From positions 150,258,754 through 150,322,753 of the forward strand of contig OY821518.1 of the NCBI GenBank assembly GCA_963682025.1: a stretch of DNA of 64,000 nt, read 5' to 3'. The DNA comes from Cordilura impudica. Lineage: Eukaryota > Arthropoda > Insecta > Diptera > Scathophagidae. The position numbers were made by a program, and so were the translations under genes. Position 1 is the stretch's first letter; each line of letters starts with the position of its first letter. The notes beneath the pieces are model-generated. The model was not told where the DNA came from. It made no database searches and was given only the letters and a program-made list of their open reading frames with translations. Below are positions 1 to 10,832 of this stretch, piece after piece.

Positions 1-29
1 TTCCAAGAATAGAGGACATTCTTGATCAA

Positions 30-2549
30 TTGGGTAGAGCAAAATACTTTTCGTGCCTTGACTTAATGTCAGGTTTTCATCAAATTGAGCTACATGAAGA
101 TTCAAGAGACATAACGTCATTTTCAACTGAAAATGGTTCTTATCGTTTCAAACGACTCCCTTACGGACTAAAGATAGCTCCAAATTCGTTTCAGCGTATG
201 ATGACTCTAGCATTCACTGGTTTGAAACCATCCCAGGCATTTCTATACATGGATGACTTAGTTGTGTTAGGCTGCTCTGCAAAACATATGTTGCACAACT
301 TAACAGATGTTTTTGATCTTTGCCGAAAACACAATCTAAAGTTGCATCCTGAAAAATGTAAATTTTTTATGCACGAGGTTACTTACCTAGGGCATAAATG
401 CAATAATGAAGGCATTTTACCAGATGATGGAAAGTATTCGGCAATTAGACATTACCCAGTACCATCGAATGCGGATGAAGCTAGAAGATTCATTGCTTTC
501 TGTAACTATTACAGAAGGTTTTTTTTTTTGGCAATTTTGCTGATTACTCCCGTCATATAACGAGACTTACGAAGAAAGGAGTAGAATTCTGTTGGACGAC
601 CGAATGCCAACAATCTTTTGAATATTTGAAAAACGCTCTACTCAGCCCACAGATACTACAGTATCCGAACTTCGCCAAAGAATTTTGTATCACAACGGAT
701 GCAAGTAAACATGCATGCGGTTCAGTTTTGACACAGGAGTATAATGGTAGACAACTACCAATATCATATGCTTCGAAATCTTTTACGAAAGGTGAAAGCA
801 ATAAATCAACAATTGAGCAGGAACTCACTGCAATTCATTGGGCAATCCAATACTTTAGACCATATATATATGGTAAACATTTTTTGGTAAAAACAGATCA
901 TCGGCCATTAACTTACTTATTTTCCATGAAAAACCCCAGCTCAAAGCTGACTAGAATTAGACTAGATTTAGAGGAATACGACTTTACAGTCGAGTATCTC
1001 AGAGGCAAAGATAATTGTGTAGCAGATGCACTATCACGTATAACGATAGATGATCTGAAGAATATAAATATAGATAAAGCAGTTCTCAAGGTAACAACGA
1101 GATCGGCTACATCAAAATTAGACTTGAATATAAATAATAACGAGAAAGAGAATAATCAGAATTTAACGTACAATAAGCCCCATATATTCGAAGTCATAAA
1201 CCCATCTGACGTCAGGCGATACCATAAGCTCGAGATGACTTCAGACCATTGTTTATTGAAACATGGCAAACGGAAAATAGAGAAAATATTAATAAATGAT
1301 TTATTTACTAAAGGGAAAATTGACTTCGGACAGTTATTCCCCAGGTTAGAATCACTAACCGGTAAATATAAGATAAATAAAGTACGAATGGCACCTAATG
1401 AGAAAATTTTCGAATTTGTCTCAATGCAAGATTTTAAGGCCAAGGCCAATATATTTTTGGATAAATTAAGAGTAGCGCTACTCCCAAAGGTGACCAAGCT
1501 GAATAATAAGAATGAAATAAATAAGATATTAAAAAAAAATCATGATGACCCAATACAAGGAGGTCATACAGGTATAACAAGGACAATTGGGAAAATAAGA
1601 CGATATTTCTACTGGCCGAAAATGATCAAGTCGGTATCAGAGTACATAAGATCTTGTAGGAAATGTCAAGAGTCCAAAACCACTAAACATACGAAAATAC
1701 CAATGACTATAACGGATACTCCGATCGATGCTTTCGATACGGTCTTGGTAGATACAATCGGACCACTCCCAAGAACGGAAGATGGTTTTGAGTATGCAGT
1801 CACCATAATATGTGACCTAGAAATACCTGGTAACAGTGCCGGTACGCGATAAGAGCGCGAAGACGGTATCCAAGGCTATATTTGATTCATTTATATTGGC
1901 TTATGGCCCAATGAGGAAGCTCATTACGGACATGGGTACAGAATACAAGAACAGTATCTTAAATGATATATGCAAATATATGAAGATTGATAAGGTAACT
2001 TCTACAGCGCACCACCACCAAACGCTAGGAATGGTAGAAAGAAGCCATAGGACTTTCAACGAATATGTACGTTCCTACATATCAGTTGAACGGGATGATT
2101 GGGATGAATGGCTAAGATACTTTACGTACTGTTTTAACACGACACCTTCAGAGGCCCACGGATACTTCCCATTTGAGTTAGTTTTTGGAAGAATCCCATA
2201 TGGATTCAATAGACTTAACAATATAGATAGAATAGATCCAATATGTAACATAGAAGACTACAGTAAGGAAATAAAATATAGGTTAGAAGTAGCGCATAAG
2301 AGAGCTAGGGATAAACTTATTAGAAATAAGGCATATAATAAGAATAGTTATGACAAAGGTATAAATGAATTAGATATAAAGGTAGGAGATAAGGTATTGC
2401 TTAGAAATGACGCAGGACATAAATTAGACAGTAAGTATACCGGTCCTCATCTCGTGGAAAGTTTAGAGTACAATGGGAATATAGCAATAAGATCAAGGAA
2501 AGATAAAAAACAAATAGTACACAAAAAAAAGACTGAAAACATATCATGA
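30..2549 (+). pseudogene. pol: Gypsy pol: RT, RNase H, integrase (two frameshifts)
   Basis: Three open segments in two frames (to 560, 626-1852, 1836-2549) form one pol polyprotein. The first carries reverse transcriptase with the catalytic YMDD box (FLYMDDLVVLG, about residue 73 of the segment) and the GFHQIEL palm motif. The second holds RNase H (ITTDASKHACGSVL, then TDHRPLTYL) and the integrase zinc finger: H and H in HDDPIQGGHTG, C and C in CRKCQ. The first integrase aspartate is in VDTIGPLP. The third segment has the second aspartate (LITDMGTEYKN) and the glutamate (GMVERSHRT) of the DDE triad. Breaks: an 11-T run at 519-529 shifts frame just after RRF, and a small indel near 1815-1830 shifts frame within integrase. 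Both look like simple indels in otherwise conserved sequence. Stop at 2547-2549. Confidence 0.9.
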
Positions 2550-3492
2550 AAAAGAAATACTTAATATCCCATAAATTTTAATCTGTTTTTCTTCCCAAAA
2601 TAAATTATTTAGTCAAATTAAAATTTTTTTTTCCTTCAAAATCTCCAAATAATTAATAAAATCATATCAAATATAATAAATCTAAAAATTACATTTAAAA
2701 CTACTACAACTCAAATAAATTAATATTCACATATTTTGTACTATTTACTAAATTACTATAAGAATAATTTCAAAGAAAAATTAACATGAAATGATAAACT
2801 ACTGTAAATTAAATTAACTTATATTTCAAAAATAATAATGAATATTAAAACAAAATATAATTTATTAAATAGAATGTTAAGATCATTCTAATTAAAAAAG
2901 GGAGGTGGCATAGCCATCATGTTAAATATATATTAGTTGAATAATCTTAAAAACTTTAACTAAATAATCTTAAAATATATTGCAATAAATAATCATTTTA
3001 AATATATTAGTTGTATAATCTTAAAAAAAAAAAAAAAAAAAAAACTTTAATTAAATAATCCTAAAATATATTACAATAAATAATCATTTTAGATATATAT
3101 TAGTTGAATAATCTTAAAAACTTTAATTAAATAATCTTAAAATATACCACAATAAATAATACAACTTAATCATTTGTGTGTAGTTAGAATCATTTTAAAT
3201 ATATGTTAACTAAATAACCTTGAAATTTGAAAATTTACCCAATTATGTTAATTTAATAATCCTATTGTAATTATTTCTAAAAATAAGAATAAATATATTA
3301 ATTTTCAAAATCTTATACTAGATTTAAATTAAATTACTTAACTCTAAATAACAAAAAAAAAAAAAAAAAATAAAACACACACTCATGTAAATTTATATAT
3401 CATTTTAACATATGAATGTATTTAATACAGAAAGTCAAAAATACGACAACTGATTGTATGAATGACAAGATCATTCAAATTAAAAAGGGAGG
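2550..3492 (+). other. Gypsy element 3' untranslated region
   Basis: AT-rich non-coding stretch between the pol stop and the LTR. It contains three imperfect tandem copies of a 74-93 bp unit (starting 2931, 3005 and 3098; the middle one enlarged by an A run) and A runs at about 3023-3044 and 3353-3370. A second polypurine-like copy (AAAAAAGGGAGGTGGCATAG, about 2894-2913) preceded by GATCATTC mirrors the real one at 3469-3492 and implies an internal duplication of the 3' end. Confidence 0.65.
2931..3163. repeat. Three-copy 74-93 bp tandem repeat
   Basis: The unit starts TATTAGTTG, continues through ATAATCTTAAAAACTTTAA and an ACAATAAATAATCATTTTA-like segment, and recurs at 2931, 3005 and 3098. 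Copies differ mainly by point changes and by a poly-A expansion in the second. Confidence 0.7.
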
Positions 3493-3743
3493 TGTAACAT
3501 AATTGCATTCATAAGATGAACGATAACTTTATTTAGTCACTACTAAATAAAGATGTCCAAATATGTGCAATCGAAAAACATTCGCTGACACGGAATTACA
3601 CTAAAGTTCAATGTCCATACGCTGTACATTGAACTGTATAGTTGCCGATACAGCGTATGTATTTTGTCATGAGCATTACCCCCATGCAATTGTTGTTGCG
3701 TATTTTATTACTTTCTGCTGTGTTATAATTTCGGAGTATAACA
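3493..3743 (+). repeat. 3' LTR of the gypsy element
   Basis: Begins TGTAACATAATTG directly after the purine tract and ends GAGTATAACA, giving the TG...CA borders of an LTR (about 251 bp). It contains AATAAA at about 3544-3549 and a pair of interlocking inverted repeats at 3605-3659. The end is inferred from the TG..CA rule only, because no second LTR is available for comparison. Confidence 0.65.
3605..3659 (+). promoter_or_regulatory. Interlocking inverted repeats (pseudoknot-like) in the LTR
   Basis: AGTTCAATGT (3605-3614) is an exact inverse of ACATTGAACT (3626-3635). CATACGCTGT (3616-3625), which is the loop of that hairpin, is an exact inverse of ACAGCGTATG (3650-3659). The two helices interlock as an H-type pseudoknot or as two competing hairpins. 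Function in the element RNA is unknown. Confidence 0.6.
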
Positions 3744-4914
3744 CAGAGAATAATTATATGTATGTATGTATTTGTTTATTTTAGGTTTTATGAATACCAA
3801 TTAAAATATGTAAAAACATAATGTACTAGCTGAGTCCGGTCCGCGTTGCTGGCCCGAAGAAAACATCTGGATTTTATATTGCATCTAAATTTTAATACCG
3901 AAAAAAATATACGTTTTCTTGAATATTTTAACACCAGCGCCACCTACAGGTGAAAAACTTTGTCAGCAACTTTAGTTTTATGTACATAATATATGTTGCG
4001 AATTTGAGCTAAATTGGACCGTAAATAAATTTTTTGGGAAAATCTCGACCCCAGCGCCACCTATCGGGTACAAAAAAAGTTATGCAAATCGGAGAACCAA
4101 AGGAACATATGGTATGAATACGAAGTCGCTAGCATTAGTGGTTCAAAAGTTATTAGAGTACCAACATACGCACCAACGTTTTTATATATTAAGAAGATAT
4201 TAAGAAGAAAAGAATAAAATTAAAAGACAATTGAAAAAGTGACATTCAACGCAACAGGTGTTTGATTTAACATATTCTTGAATTAGTAAGAATGATGAAA
4301 TATCGATCGAAAGATTAATATCCTGGATAAAATAATTTATATCCTTTAATATCCTGGTCAAAATAATTTAATATCCTTACAATATAACGGAGTTCCTCAC
4401 TCTTATACCTCAGACTTTAAGCATGTATATGGAAAATATTCGTGATGAGATTACTGATTATGATTCTGGTCACGAATTAAGTCATCGAGTTCTTCCAAAC
4501 TTTCCACACGGATGGGTTCATCTTGAAGATAAAGTTTCACATGCACAATGAATTGTAAAAACAGACTAAAGACTTTTGCAATATTTTATAATTATTTATT
4601 ATAAAATTTTAATTTATTTTCATTCTTGGACATTTTTATATTTGAATTAAAACAGGAAACTATTTACACATGTAAATAATAAAATATGTAAAAATAATTA
4701 CAATTAATTAACACCTATTAGTTGTACATATTTGTTATTTGAAAACCGTCAATTTCAAATTATTCGAAAAGTTAACCGATTATTGGTTGAAAGATTGAAT
4801 ATCTTAATACAGCATGGCCCAAAAACACTCAATGTTGTTTTGATAAATCTTTAAAATGAATGAAATAATTTTTTAAATGTTTATTTGGACCTTAAATTTT
4901 TTTCATTACTTTCA
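3744..4914. other. Intergenic DNA with unassigned repeat motifs
   Basis: No long ORF. A CAGCGCCACCTA block occurs at 3935-3946 and again at 4052-4063 in a loosely similar 110-120 bp context, preceded near 3830 by CTAGCTGAGTCCGGTCCGCG, which looks like the start of a dispersed insect repeat. A short coding-looking segment lies at 4423-4551 (separate entry). The rest is AT-rich and unassigned. Confidence 0.4.
4423..4551 (+). CDS. Possible terminal exon or remnant, 42 codons
   Basis: ATG at 4423 opens 42 codons ending in TGA at 4549-4551. The composition is unlike random AT-rich sequence (many D, E, H and P; for example DYDSGHELSHRVLPNFPHGW) and an AT-rich tail follows, as expected of a 3' UTR. 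It may be the last exon of a gene or a transposon remnant. I do not recognise the protein, and no clear upstream partner exon was found. Confidence 0.25.
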   Translation: MYMENIRDEITDYDSGHELSHRVLPNFPHGWVHLEDKVSHAQ

Positions 4915-5310
4915 GAAGATGATATCGATCGAGTGTGCACCGCCATTATCTATTGTTCTGGCGGATATTCTCTTTGAGAGCAAGTAGATTCTATCTATGG
5001 TTTGTTAACAATGACTTCCAAAACTCCAAATAAGGAAAATTGAAGGGTTCAAATAGGACGATCTTGCAGCCTCTACAAATCAACTAAACGATACGGAAAC
5101 GTATCCCTAAAACGTCCTTTTTCGCGTTTCGGTCTCTTGGAGGCGAGCGGCTACACGCCTTAATGCTTTATCAGTTGGCGTAGCATGCCTCGAAAGAGGT
5201 ACAGAAATTCATTTTGCAACCAAATCACTGCTGAATTGTTACGTAAACAAAACCGATTATTCGTTTTTGCGCGTTCTTGAGGTGTATAGCGTTCCGTGCT
5301 TGTCAACGTG
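4915..5310 (-). pseudogene. Decayed, internally deleted mariner-type transposase
   Basis: Read on the minus strand, an N-terminal piece (ERYTPQERAKT, about 5270-5300, then ALRRVAARLQET near 5150) matches the helix-turn-helix start of IS630/mariner-like transposases. A C-terminal piece resembles the region around the third catalytic acid (ARSSYLNPSIFLIWSF, near 5050-5100, with Y where D is expected) and the terminal GG.H..DIIF motif (about 4916-4960). The central catalytic domain carrying the first two acids is deleted, and frames shift repeatedly. An old, dead copy related to the intact one at 10833-12140. Confidence 0.6.
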
Positions 5311-5896
5311 TATTCTATATCTGTTTACTTCACAAATATCAAAACAAACCTGGCAGTTGCCGCCATTTGTAAAAGTTGTTGCATCTTCCGTTAGTGTGAT
5401 ACACTTTGGGCTTTCCTATTTAGGGAAATAAACTATGACTAATGCCAATATTTTTTATTTATTTTTTTTTTTTTGAAAAAGGCAATTAAAACATTTTAAT
5501 GGAGTGGACTACAGTAGGTAACGAACACAACTAATATTCCATGCAATATTCTATTCCAAATATATTTCAAATACAAAAAGCAGTATACGAGACAAATTTC
5601 AAAATTTTAATCCATTTATTTCATTTCAGTATTTCATAACATTTTTTTTATCTAAAGTACAAATTGATTTTCAAACTTATTTGAATAATTTTGGAACACG
5701 TATTGGATTTCTCTGAAGTTAGTTAATATAGAACCTTCATTTGTATATTAAGGTGACTAAAATTATAGTTGACAAATAATTGCTTCATAGGACAAAAAGT
5801 TATTTACGACAAATGTTACATTCATGATCATTTCTTTGAAGTGGAAAAAACAAAAAAAAATTAAATTAATAAACTGCAAATAGGATCTGTAGAGAA
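5311..5896. other. AT-rich DNA upstream of coiled-coil gene
   Basis: No ORF or repeat recognised. It probably includes the 5' flank of the gene starting at 5897. No confident TATA or initiator element was identified. Confidence 0.3.
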
Positions 5897-6193
5897 ATGA
5901 GTGTGAGATATGCCATGGATGGAGTAAGTGAAACTTACTTTAAGGGAGTAGATCCGCTTAATTTGAATAGTTTAAATTTACGCTCCGAATATGATATCGT
6001 AGCAAATAAATCTCTTTGTGGCGATGGCAATCACTCTATTGAATGCAGTTATTGTACGGCAATGAAGAACGCAAGTGTTACGACAACGAAGGCTGGCTTT
6101 ACATTATTTACAACTATTATGTTACGTGCTTGGCGCAAGAGAAGAAACGAAATACAAAAATTGCTACAATCCATTGAAGAACTGAGAAAGGAA
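5897..6193 (+). CDS. Coiled-coil protein, exon 1
   Basis: ATG at 5897 opens 99 codons, ending at a consensus donor (GTGAGT, 6194-6199) in phase 0. The N-terminal part has a C-x2-C pair with further cysteine and histidine (SIECSYCTAMKN), then a basic segment (RAWRKRRNEIQKLL) leading into a heptad-like helix (SIEELRKE). Codon use and composition differ from the surrounding transposons. This is the only locus in the window that looks like a normal spliced host gene. I do not recognise the family; a structural coiled-coil role is inferred from sequence type only. The ATG is the first in frame, but upstream non-coding exons are possible. Confidence 0.6.
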
Positions 6194-6268
6194 GTGAGTA
6201 AATTAACCTGATCAATTTATTCAGCGAATTGAGAGACATTGTTTTTTTTTCTTCTTTTTCAAAACCAG

Positions 6269-6625
6269 ACGTTTCGAACAAAAAACCAAATGCATGTGTA
6301 TAGTTCCTTGATACGAGTTGAGCAAAAAAGAAATGTTGAGCTCACTACTCAACTGAAGAGGACATTGAATAATTTAAAACTGACGACTACATCATGCGAA
6401 TCAATGACAACGAAAATGATAAGCCTGAAAGCTGAAAAATCGCTGTTGGAACAAGAACTTAAAGTTAAATACGAAGAATATGATGCCGTTCATGCTGTGT
6501 TGGCTCAAACGAAAACGGACTTATTTCGTTCCATGATGGAGCAACGAAATTTACAATCACAACTTTGCAATAAACAACGTATGGTTCAATCGTTAGAGAC
6601 TCAAAAGATCCATCATACTAATGAG
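6269..6625 (+). CDS. Coiled-coil protein, exon 2
   Basis: Follows a T/C-rich tract ending in CCAG (6265-6268). It reads 119 codons in phase 0 (starts TFRTKNQMHVYSSL) and ends at the likely donor GAG|GTAGCT (6626). The exon is almost entirely coiled coil: regular hydrophobic heptads with E, K and Q (for example LKAEKSLLEQELKVKYEEYD). Intron 1 is 75 bp. The frame remains open past the donor to 6715, but the read-through residues lose the heptad pattern, which supports the splice. Confidence 0.55.
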
Positions 6626-6950
6626 GTAGCTTCTACATCTAATGAGTTGACGAGCCCTTTTCAATCGACATATGACTGCCACTTCCAACTCAGTGTTCTG
6701 ACACAACTCCAGTAGTGTATGAAAGTCGCATCGAATTGCGTTGCGTTACGTTTTTTTTTCGATTCGTCATATTTATAAAACATAATCCCAGTAGATTTAT
6801 GGAATCGAAATGGTAGTCCTCTAATTATATTGTTGGCAACTCAAATAGTCGCTACTTGGTAATGTTTTTGGACATTGAGTGACGAGTGAGAGCCATTTAT
6901 GAGTGCATTGGTATTTGACGTATTTTCGTATTTCGTATTTCGTATTTCAG

Positions 6951-7084
6951 ATTTGTGACATTAATATGAAACATCGCAAAGTAGAGGAAAACTTTATCAA
7001 GCAGTTGGAAGAAAAGGAATGTTATATAAATGACACTAAAACTAAATTGGCCAAACTAGAAGCAACATTTGCCGGTCTGGAAGA
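6951..7084 (+). CDS. Coiled-coil protein, exon 3
   Basis: Acceptor TATTTCAG ends at 6950. The exon starts ICDINMKHRKVEE, in phase 0 with exon 2, and ends at the perfect donor GTAAGT (7085-7090) in phase 2 after about 44 codons of coiled coil (AKLEATFAGLE). Intron 2 is 325 bp. No matching phase-2 acceptor exon was found in the next 3.7 kb, which is filled with transposon remnants, so the gene either continues after a large intron or was truncated by insertions. Confidence 0.5.
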
Positions 7085-7090
7085 GTAAGT

Positions 7091-7600
7091 ACGTTATCTA
7101 GTCAGGATTATATTATATTTTTTTACAATTTGGATCAAAAGGAAAATGAATATAGCCTACTCTCTTTGCTAAAACTTTCATAAGTGCTCTCTCGAAACAT
7201 ATATGATAAATCAGAAATTTGTTAAACATTTTCAGAAATATTTAATGCCTTTATTGCAAACATTTTGTTGTTTATTAAGAGAATTGTATTCCCTTTAAAA
7301 ATATATCGATTTAAAGAAGAGGGACAAAAGTGCAGTTTTTAGTTTTAGAGCTTACACATTAAAAGGATCAGGTTTATAAGGTTGACTGTTTGAACTCTGC
7401 CAAACTAGTACATCTAAGTGAGAATTCCCCATTTAAAAAATCATGACTTAAATTTATTAACATACAAATGTGCTTAATAGAAGCTCCGATTTTAATGTGG
7501 GATGTTTATAAGCAAAACGTATACAAACTCTGAAGAGAAACACAATCTGTCTTCTTTCTGAATTCGGAGTCTATGTGAAACCAACCCTCTTCCTGTATAC
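7091..7600. other. Probable intron or AT-rich spacer
   Basis: No ORF, repeat or splice-competent exon recognised between the donor at 7085 and the mariner-type remnant starting about 7600. Confidence 0.3.
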
Positions 7601-8607
7601 CAGTGCTCCGCAACCTTTATTCCTATAAGGAAATCGAAGGCACACTCACTACAACGGAAAATATAAAAAAATATGTGTATACAATACTTCTAATTAAATA
7701 TCATTTATTTTCTAACACTTATCGCAGCATTTGCGGCCTTATTTCGGCAATAACTCGTCGAGTGTTGATTTTCAGGTTTTCAATTGTTTCTGATTTATCG
7801 GCGTAGACAAGTGACATGACCTCAAAGAAAAAAATCAAATGGGGGTAAATCACACGATTTTCGTGGATAATTAACAGGACCATTACGTGAAATTATTCAA
7901 AGTTTTCTTTGGGTAAATTAATTGTAGCGTGTGCTGTATGCCACTTCATACAGTATCGATACAGTACACTTTACCGGTATCGTTTTTGAAGACATATGGA
8001 CCAATGACTTCGCCACCCTATAAAGCGAACTAAACAGTTATTTTCTGTAAATTATCTTCACTCCAAATGCGACCATTTTGCTTATTTACTTACCCATTCA
8101 ACCAAAAATGAGCTTCATTGCTTAACAAAATCAATATCAATTTGTGCTTCAGCCCATTGGCCGAGTTGGTGGCGCATACGATGGTCATTTGGCTGTAGTT
8201 CTTGCGCAAGTTGAATCTTAAAAGCTCGTAAATCAAGATCATTTCGTAAAATCTTCCATAGAAAGAATGGACACAACCTTATTTGCGGAAAACGTCGCCG
8301 AATTGATCTTTGCTGTACAGCTTATTCGGTGCGAACTGTTTGGTATCCTACGGGATGCACATTATCATTAAAGTAATCATGGTGCGAAAATTATCCATTG
8401 TTATTAAAATTGGCCGTTCTGATGGACGATTATGACTACCATTATATTGATAGAAAATTTCAACAATTTGCTTCCTCTCATGTAAGACTATCCAGGAAGA
8501 AATGGCAAACCAAACTAAATAAAATACAGCTATAAGTTGTTAAATCGATTGTCAGTAATTCAGTATTACCAACTCCAACTTTTAAACCTTTAAAAAAACA
8601 CCCTTTA
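7600..8607 (-). pseudogene. Decayed mariner-type transposase element
   Basis: Minus-strand reading gives pieces of an IS630/mariner-like transposase in order. WKILRNDLDLRAFKIQLAQE and PNDHRMRHQLGQW come first (about 8160-8270). SNEAHFWLNG follows (about 8100), where the first catalytic D has become N. Next is GGEVIGPYVFKNDTGK (about 7960-8030), then SLVYADKSETIENLKIN and IAEIRPQML (about 7720-7815). Frames shift and stops intervene. The high-coordinate end (AACACCCTTTATA near 8607) resembles the terminal inverted repeat of the family; no matching low-coordinate end was found. Same family as 10833-12140 but much older. Confidence 0.65.
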
Positions 8608-9527
8608 TATTCGGCTCCATGTTTTAAAGTGCAAATTGCCTTTTAAGAATGTCCGCTTATATTTTTCATTAAAACTAGAGTTTAAAATCTTAGTTCACAT
8701 AGATATTTTGCAGAAATGGAAGTAGATCTTCATCTACATGGTCATGTTATCCAATAAAAAAAATCCAATGGAATTTCATAAGACCCGTAAACTCCTTTTG
8801 GATTTGTAGAGAAAGTGCGACAAGGTTTTCGACATCGCCTGCAAAATGATTCGGAATCCAATCATATTGCTCCGATCTTGGTCTGGTTGGGCCGTCTGTC
8901 AAGTTTATTTGAACCCGTTAAATTCGTCTGAGCATGTAAGACTTTTATTGTTGAGTACCTTCCAATGCTCAAAAATAACAGTCACATGTCCAAGTTCGAC
9001 CATCAAATTGTTATTTTCGAATAGTATACCAGCTCTCAAAGGAGTAACTGTATTAAAAACGGGGTTGCTCGAGCGTAAAGTGACTAAATTGGACAATTGA
9101 AATAACACACTGCTGCACACATAATAGCTGAAATACTCTGCGAAAAATGGGATGAGTATATCAATTCTTACTATATTAGCCAAAGTACACTGATTATCCT
9201 GAGGAAAAGTTATGGCCAGATCATTTTAGTTACGATGCGACTTTGTCATCTTGTAAAAAATCATCAGTTGCTTGGAAAATCTCTTCACCAGTAGTCCTGT
9301 CTGAAATCTCTTTCGTCGATTTGAAGAGTTAGTTTTCAATTTTGTACTCAATGTATCCAGAATATCGCGCGATATGTCGTCAATACGACTTTTAACAGTA
9401 TCAACCAATAATGAAGCAGGATTCACATATGTTACTTCATCACATCGAACAATTTCCGTACATGATAGTTTAATAAGTGTTCCGCAGAAGTATGTTCTTT
9501 TTTCTGAGTGTAATTAACATGATAACT
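8608..9527 (-). pseudogene. Unrecognised minus-strand coding remnants
   Basis: Two minus-strand open stretches (9226-9426 extended upstream, and 8905-9183) lie in compatible order and may derive from one protein. The first contains SRIDDISRDILDTLSTKL followed by a dibasic RRKRF cluster; the second contains NPVFNTVTPLRAGILFENN. Stops and frameshifts interrupt them. The RRKR cluster could be a furin-type site of an envelope-like protein, but no fusion peptide or other diagnostic motif was seen, so I leave the function open. Confidence 0.25.
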
Positions 9528-10296
9528 CTGTGGTTTTCTAGAATAACCGCATATGTCATAAAATCAAAATGTTCAGGGGAGCCAAAAAACGTTATATTTG
9601 AAATTATGGGCTCGATATAAAGTTTTTAGAGCTTTTTATTTAACAGTTCTGTAGATATGGGCAATAAATACTTTATATAAAATTTTGAGTCAAAACTCTT
9701 CAGAGGAATAGATCCTAGAGAAGGACGAAAAAAACGATATGTAAATAACACTTAAAGTGTGTGCAGATAAAACAACTTATGTCGACAAACGTCGTTTTCT
9801 TTGAAAAAGAAAACTACCAATGCAACCACCCATGTAGACATAAGTTGTTGTTGTTGCTTGAAAAATGGATTTTTTGTTCGTCAACAAAAGGTTAACGCGA
9901 CTTAGGATGAGAATATAACAACGTATCAAGAACAATAGTGACAAAAAATAACAGAAATAAACACTCAAGTTTTTATAAGTGGTTATAAACTGAAAAATAA
10001 TCCAAAATTATTTTGCATTTTTTTTTCATTAATAACAACGTATGTCACTATCTGTCGTTTTCTGAGAAAATAATTTGTCAGTGATCAAACGTAGGTTGAC
10101 ATAAGTCGATAGTGCTGCAAATTAATTTAATAAACATTTAAGTTAAGTCGTTATTTAAAGAAAAAACTCAGAAATGGTCAATATTTTTTTTTTTAATTTA
10201 ACACATGTAAAGAGCGTTAAAAATTAATATATATTTTTCATCGTTAACTCAAAACTGACAAAAATGGACATACGCGGTTCTTTCAGAAAACCACAG
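9528..10296. mobile_element. Foldback/MITE-like element with 30 bp inverted repeats
   Basis: CTGTGGTTTTCTAGAATAAC... at 9528-9557 is inverted at 10267-10296 (26 of 30 positions match). Internally, motifs of the type ACTTATGTCGAC/GTAGACATAAGT recur in both orientations (9770-9850 and 10030-10110), as in foldback elements. No ORF. The right-hand end also occurs in the inverted duplicate at 40259-40420. Confidence 0.55.
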
Positions 10297-10832
10297 ACCT
10301 AGCTTCTTATGCGTTGCCAGAAATTTGTTAACGATTTCACGAATTTATTGTGTTTCACATTTTGACTTAAAAGTCGCTAGAAATATTACTTGTTCCTTTT
10401 TGCACAAATAGAATATTTTCAGTTCAGCTGGCGAATTAATTTGCTTGGTACCATTGACTCATTTAAAGGTTTTCTCTGCAAATGACGTGTTCAAAATCTT
10501 CGTTTTTTTTAATAATACTGCTATTGCTGGGTTCATCATTTCTCCTCAAATATATGCCCTTACTTAAAATAGTATAAACACGGAATATTAATTCTGGACT
10601 TTTGAAAAAACAACTTACATATGTTTGATTTCCAAATATTTCAGGAAAGAAAAAATACTGTTAAATTACTGAACAAAACTTTGTGTGTATGAATTTAAGG
10701 AAAAGTGATATAATTTTGCATTATTAAGCTATTTGTGTCTGTAATTTGAATATATTTAATCCATAGCTGTTAAATTTCGATTACGATTAGTAATCAATTA
10801 CATTATATTTTAAAAAGAATTGTAATGATTAT

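Larger units (their letters stand above)
1..3743 (+). mobile_element. Gypsy-superfamily LTR retrotransposon, 3' part
   Basis: The window opens inside the reverse transcriptase of a Ty3/gypsy-type element and runs through RNase H, integrase, a long AT-rich 3' untranslated stretch, a polypurine tract (AAAAAGGGAGG, about 3482-3492) and a 3' LTR beginning TGTAACA at 3493 and ending TATAACA at 3743. The 5' LTR, gag and protease lie outside the window. No envelope gene follows integrase. The short LTR of about 250 bp would suit the mdg3/blastopia group, but that assignment is tentative. Two frameshifts in pol make it a dead copy. Confidence 0.85.
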
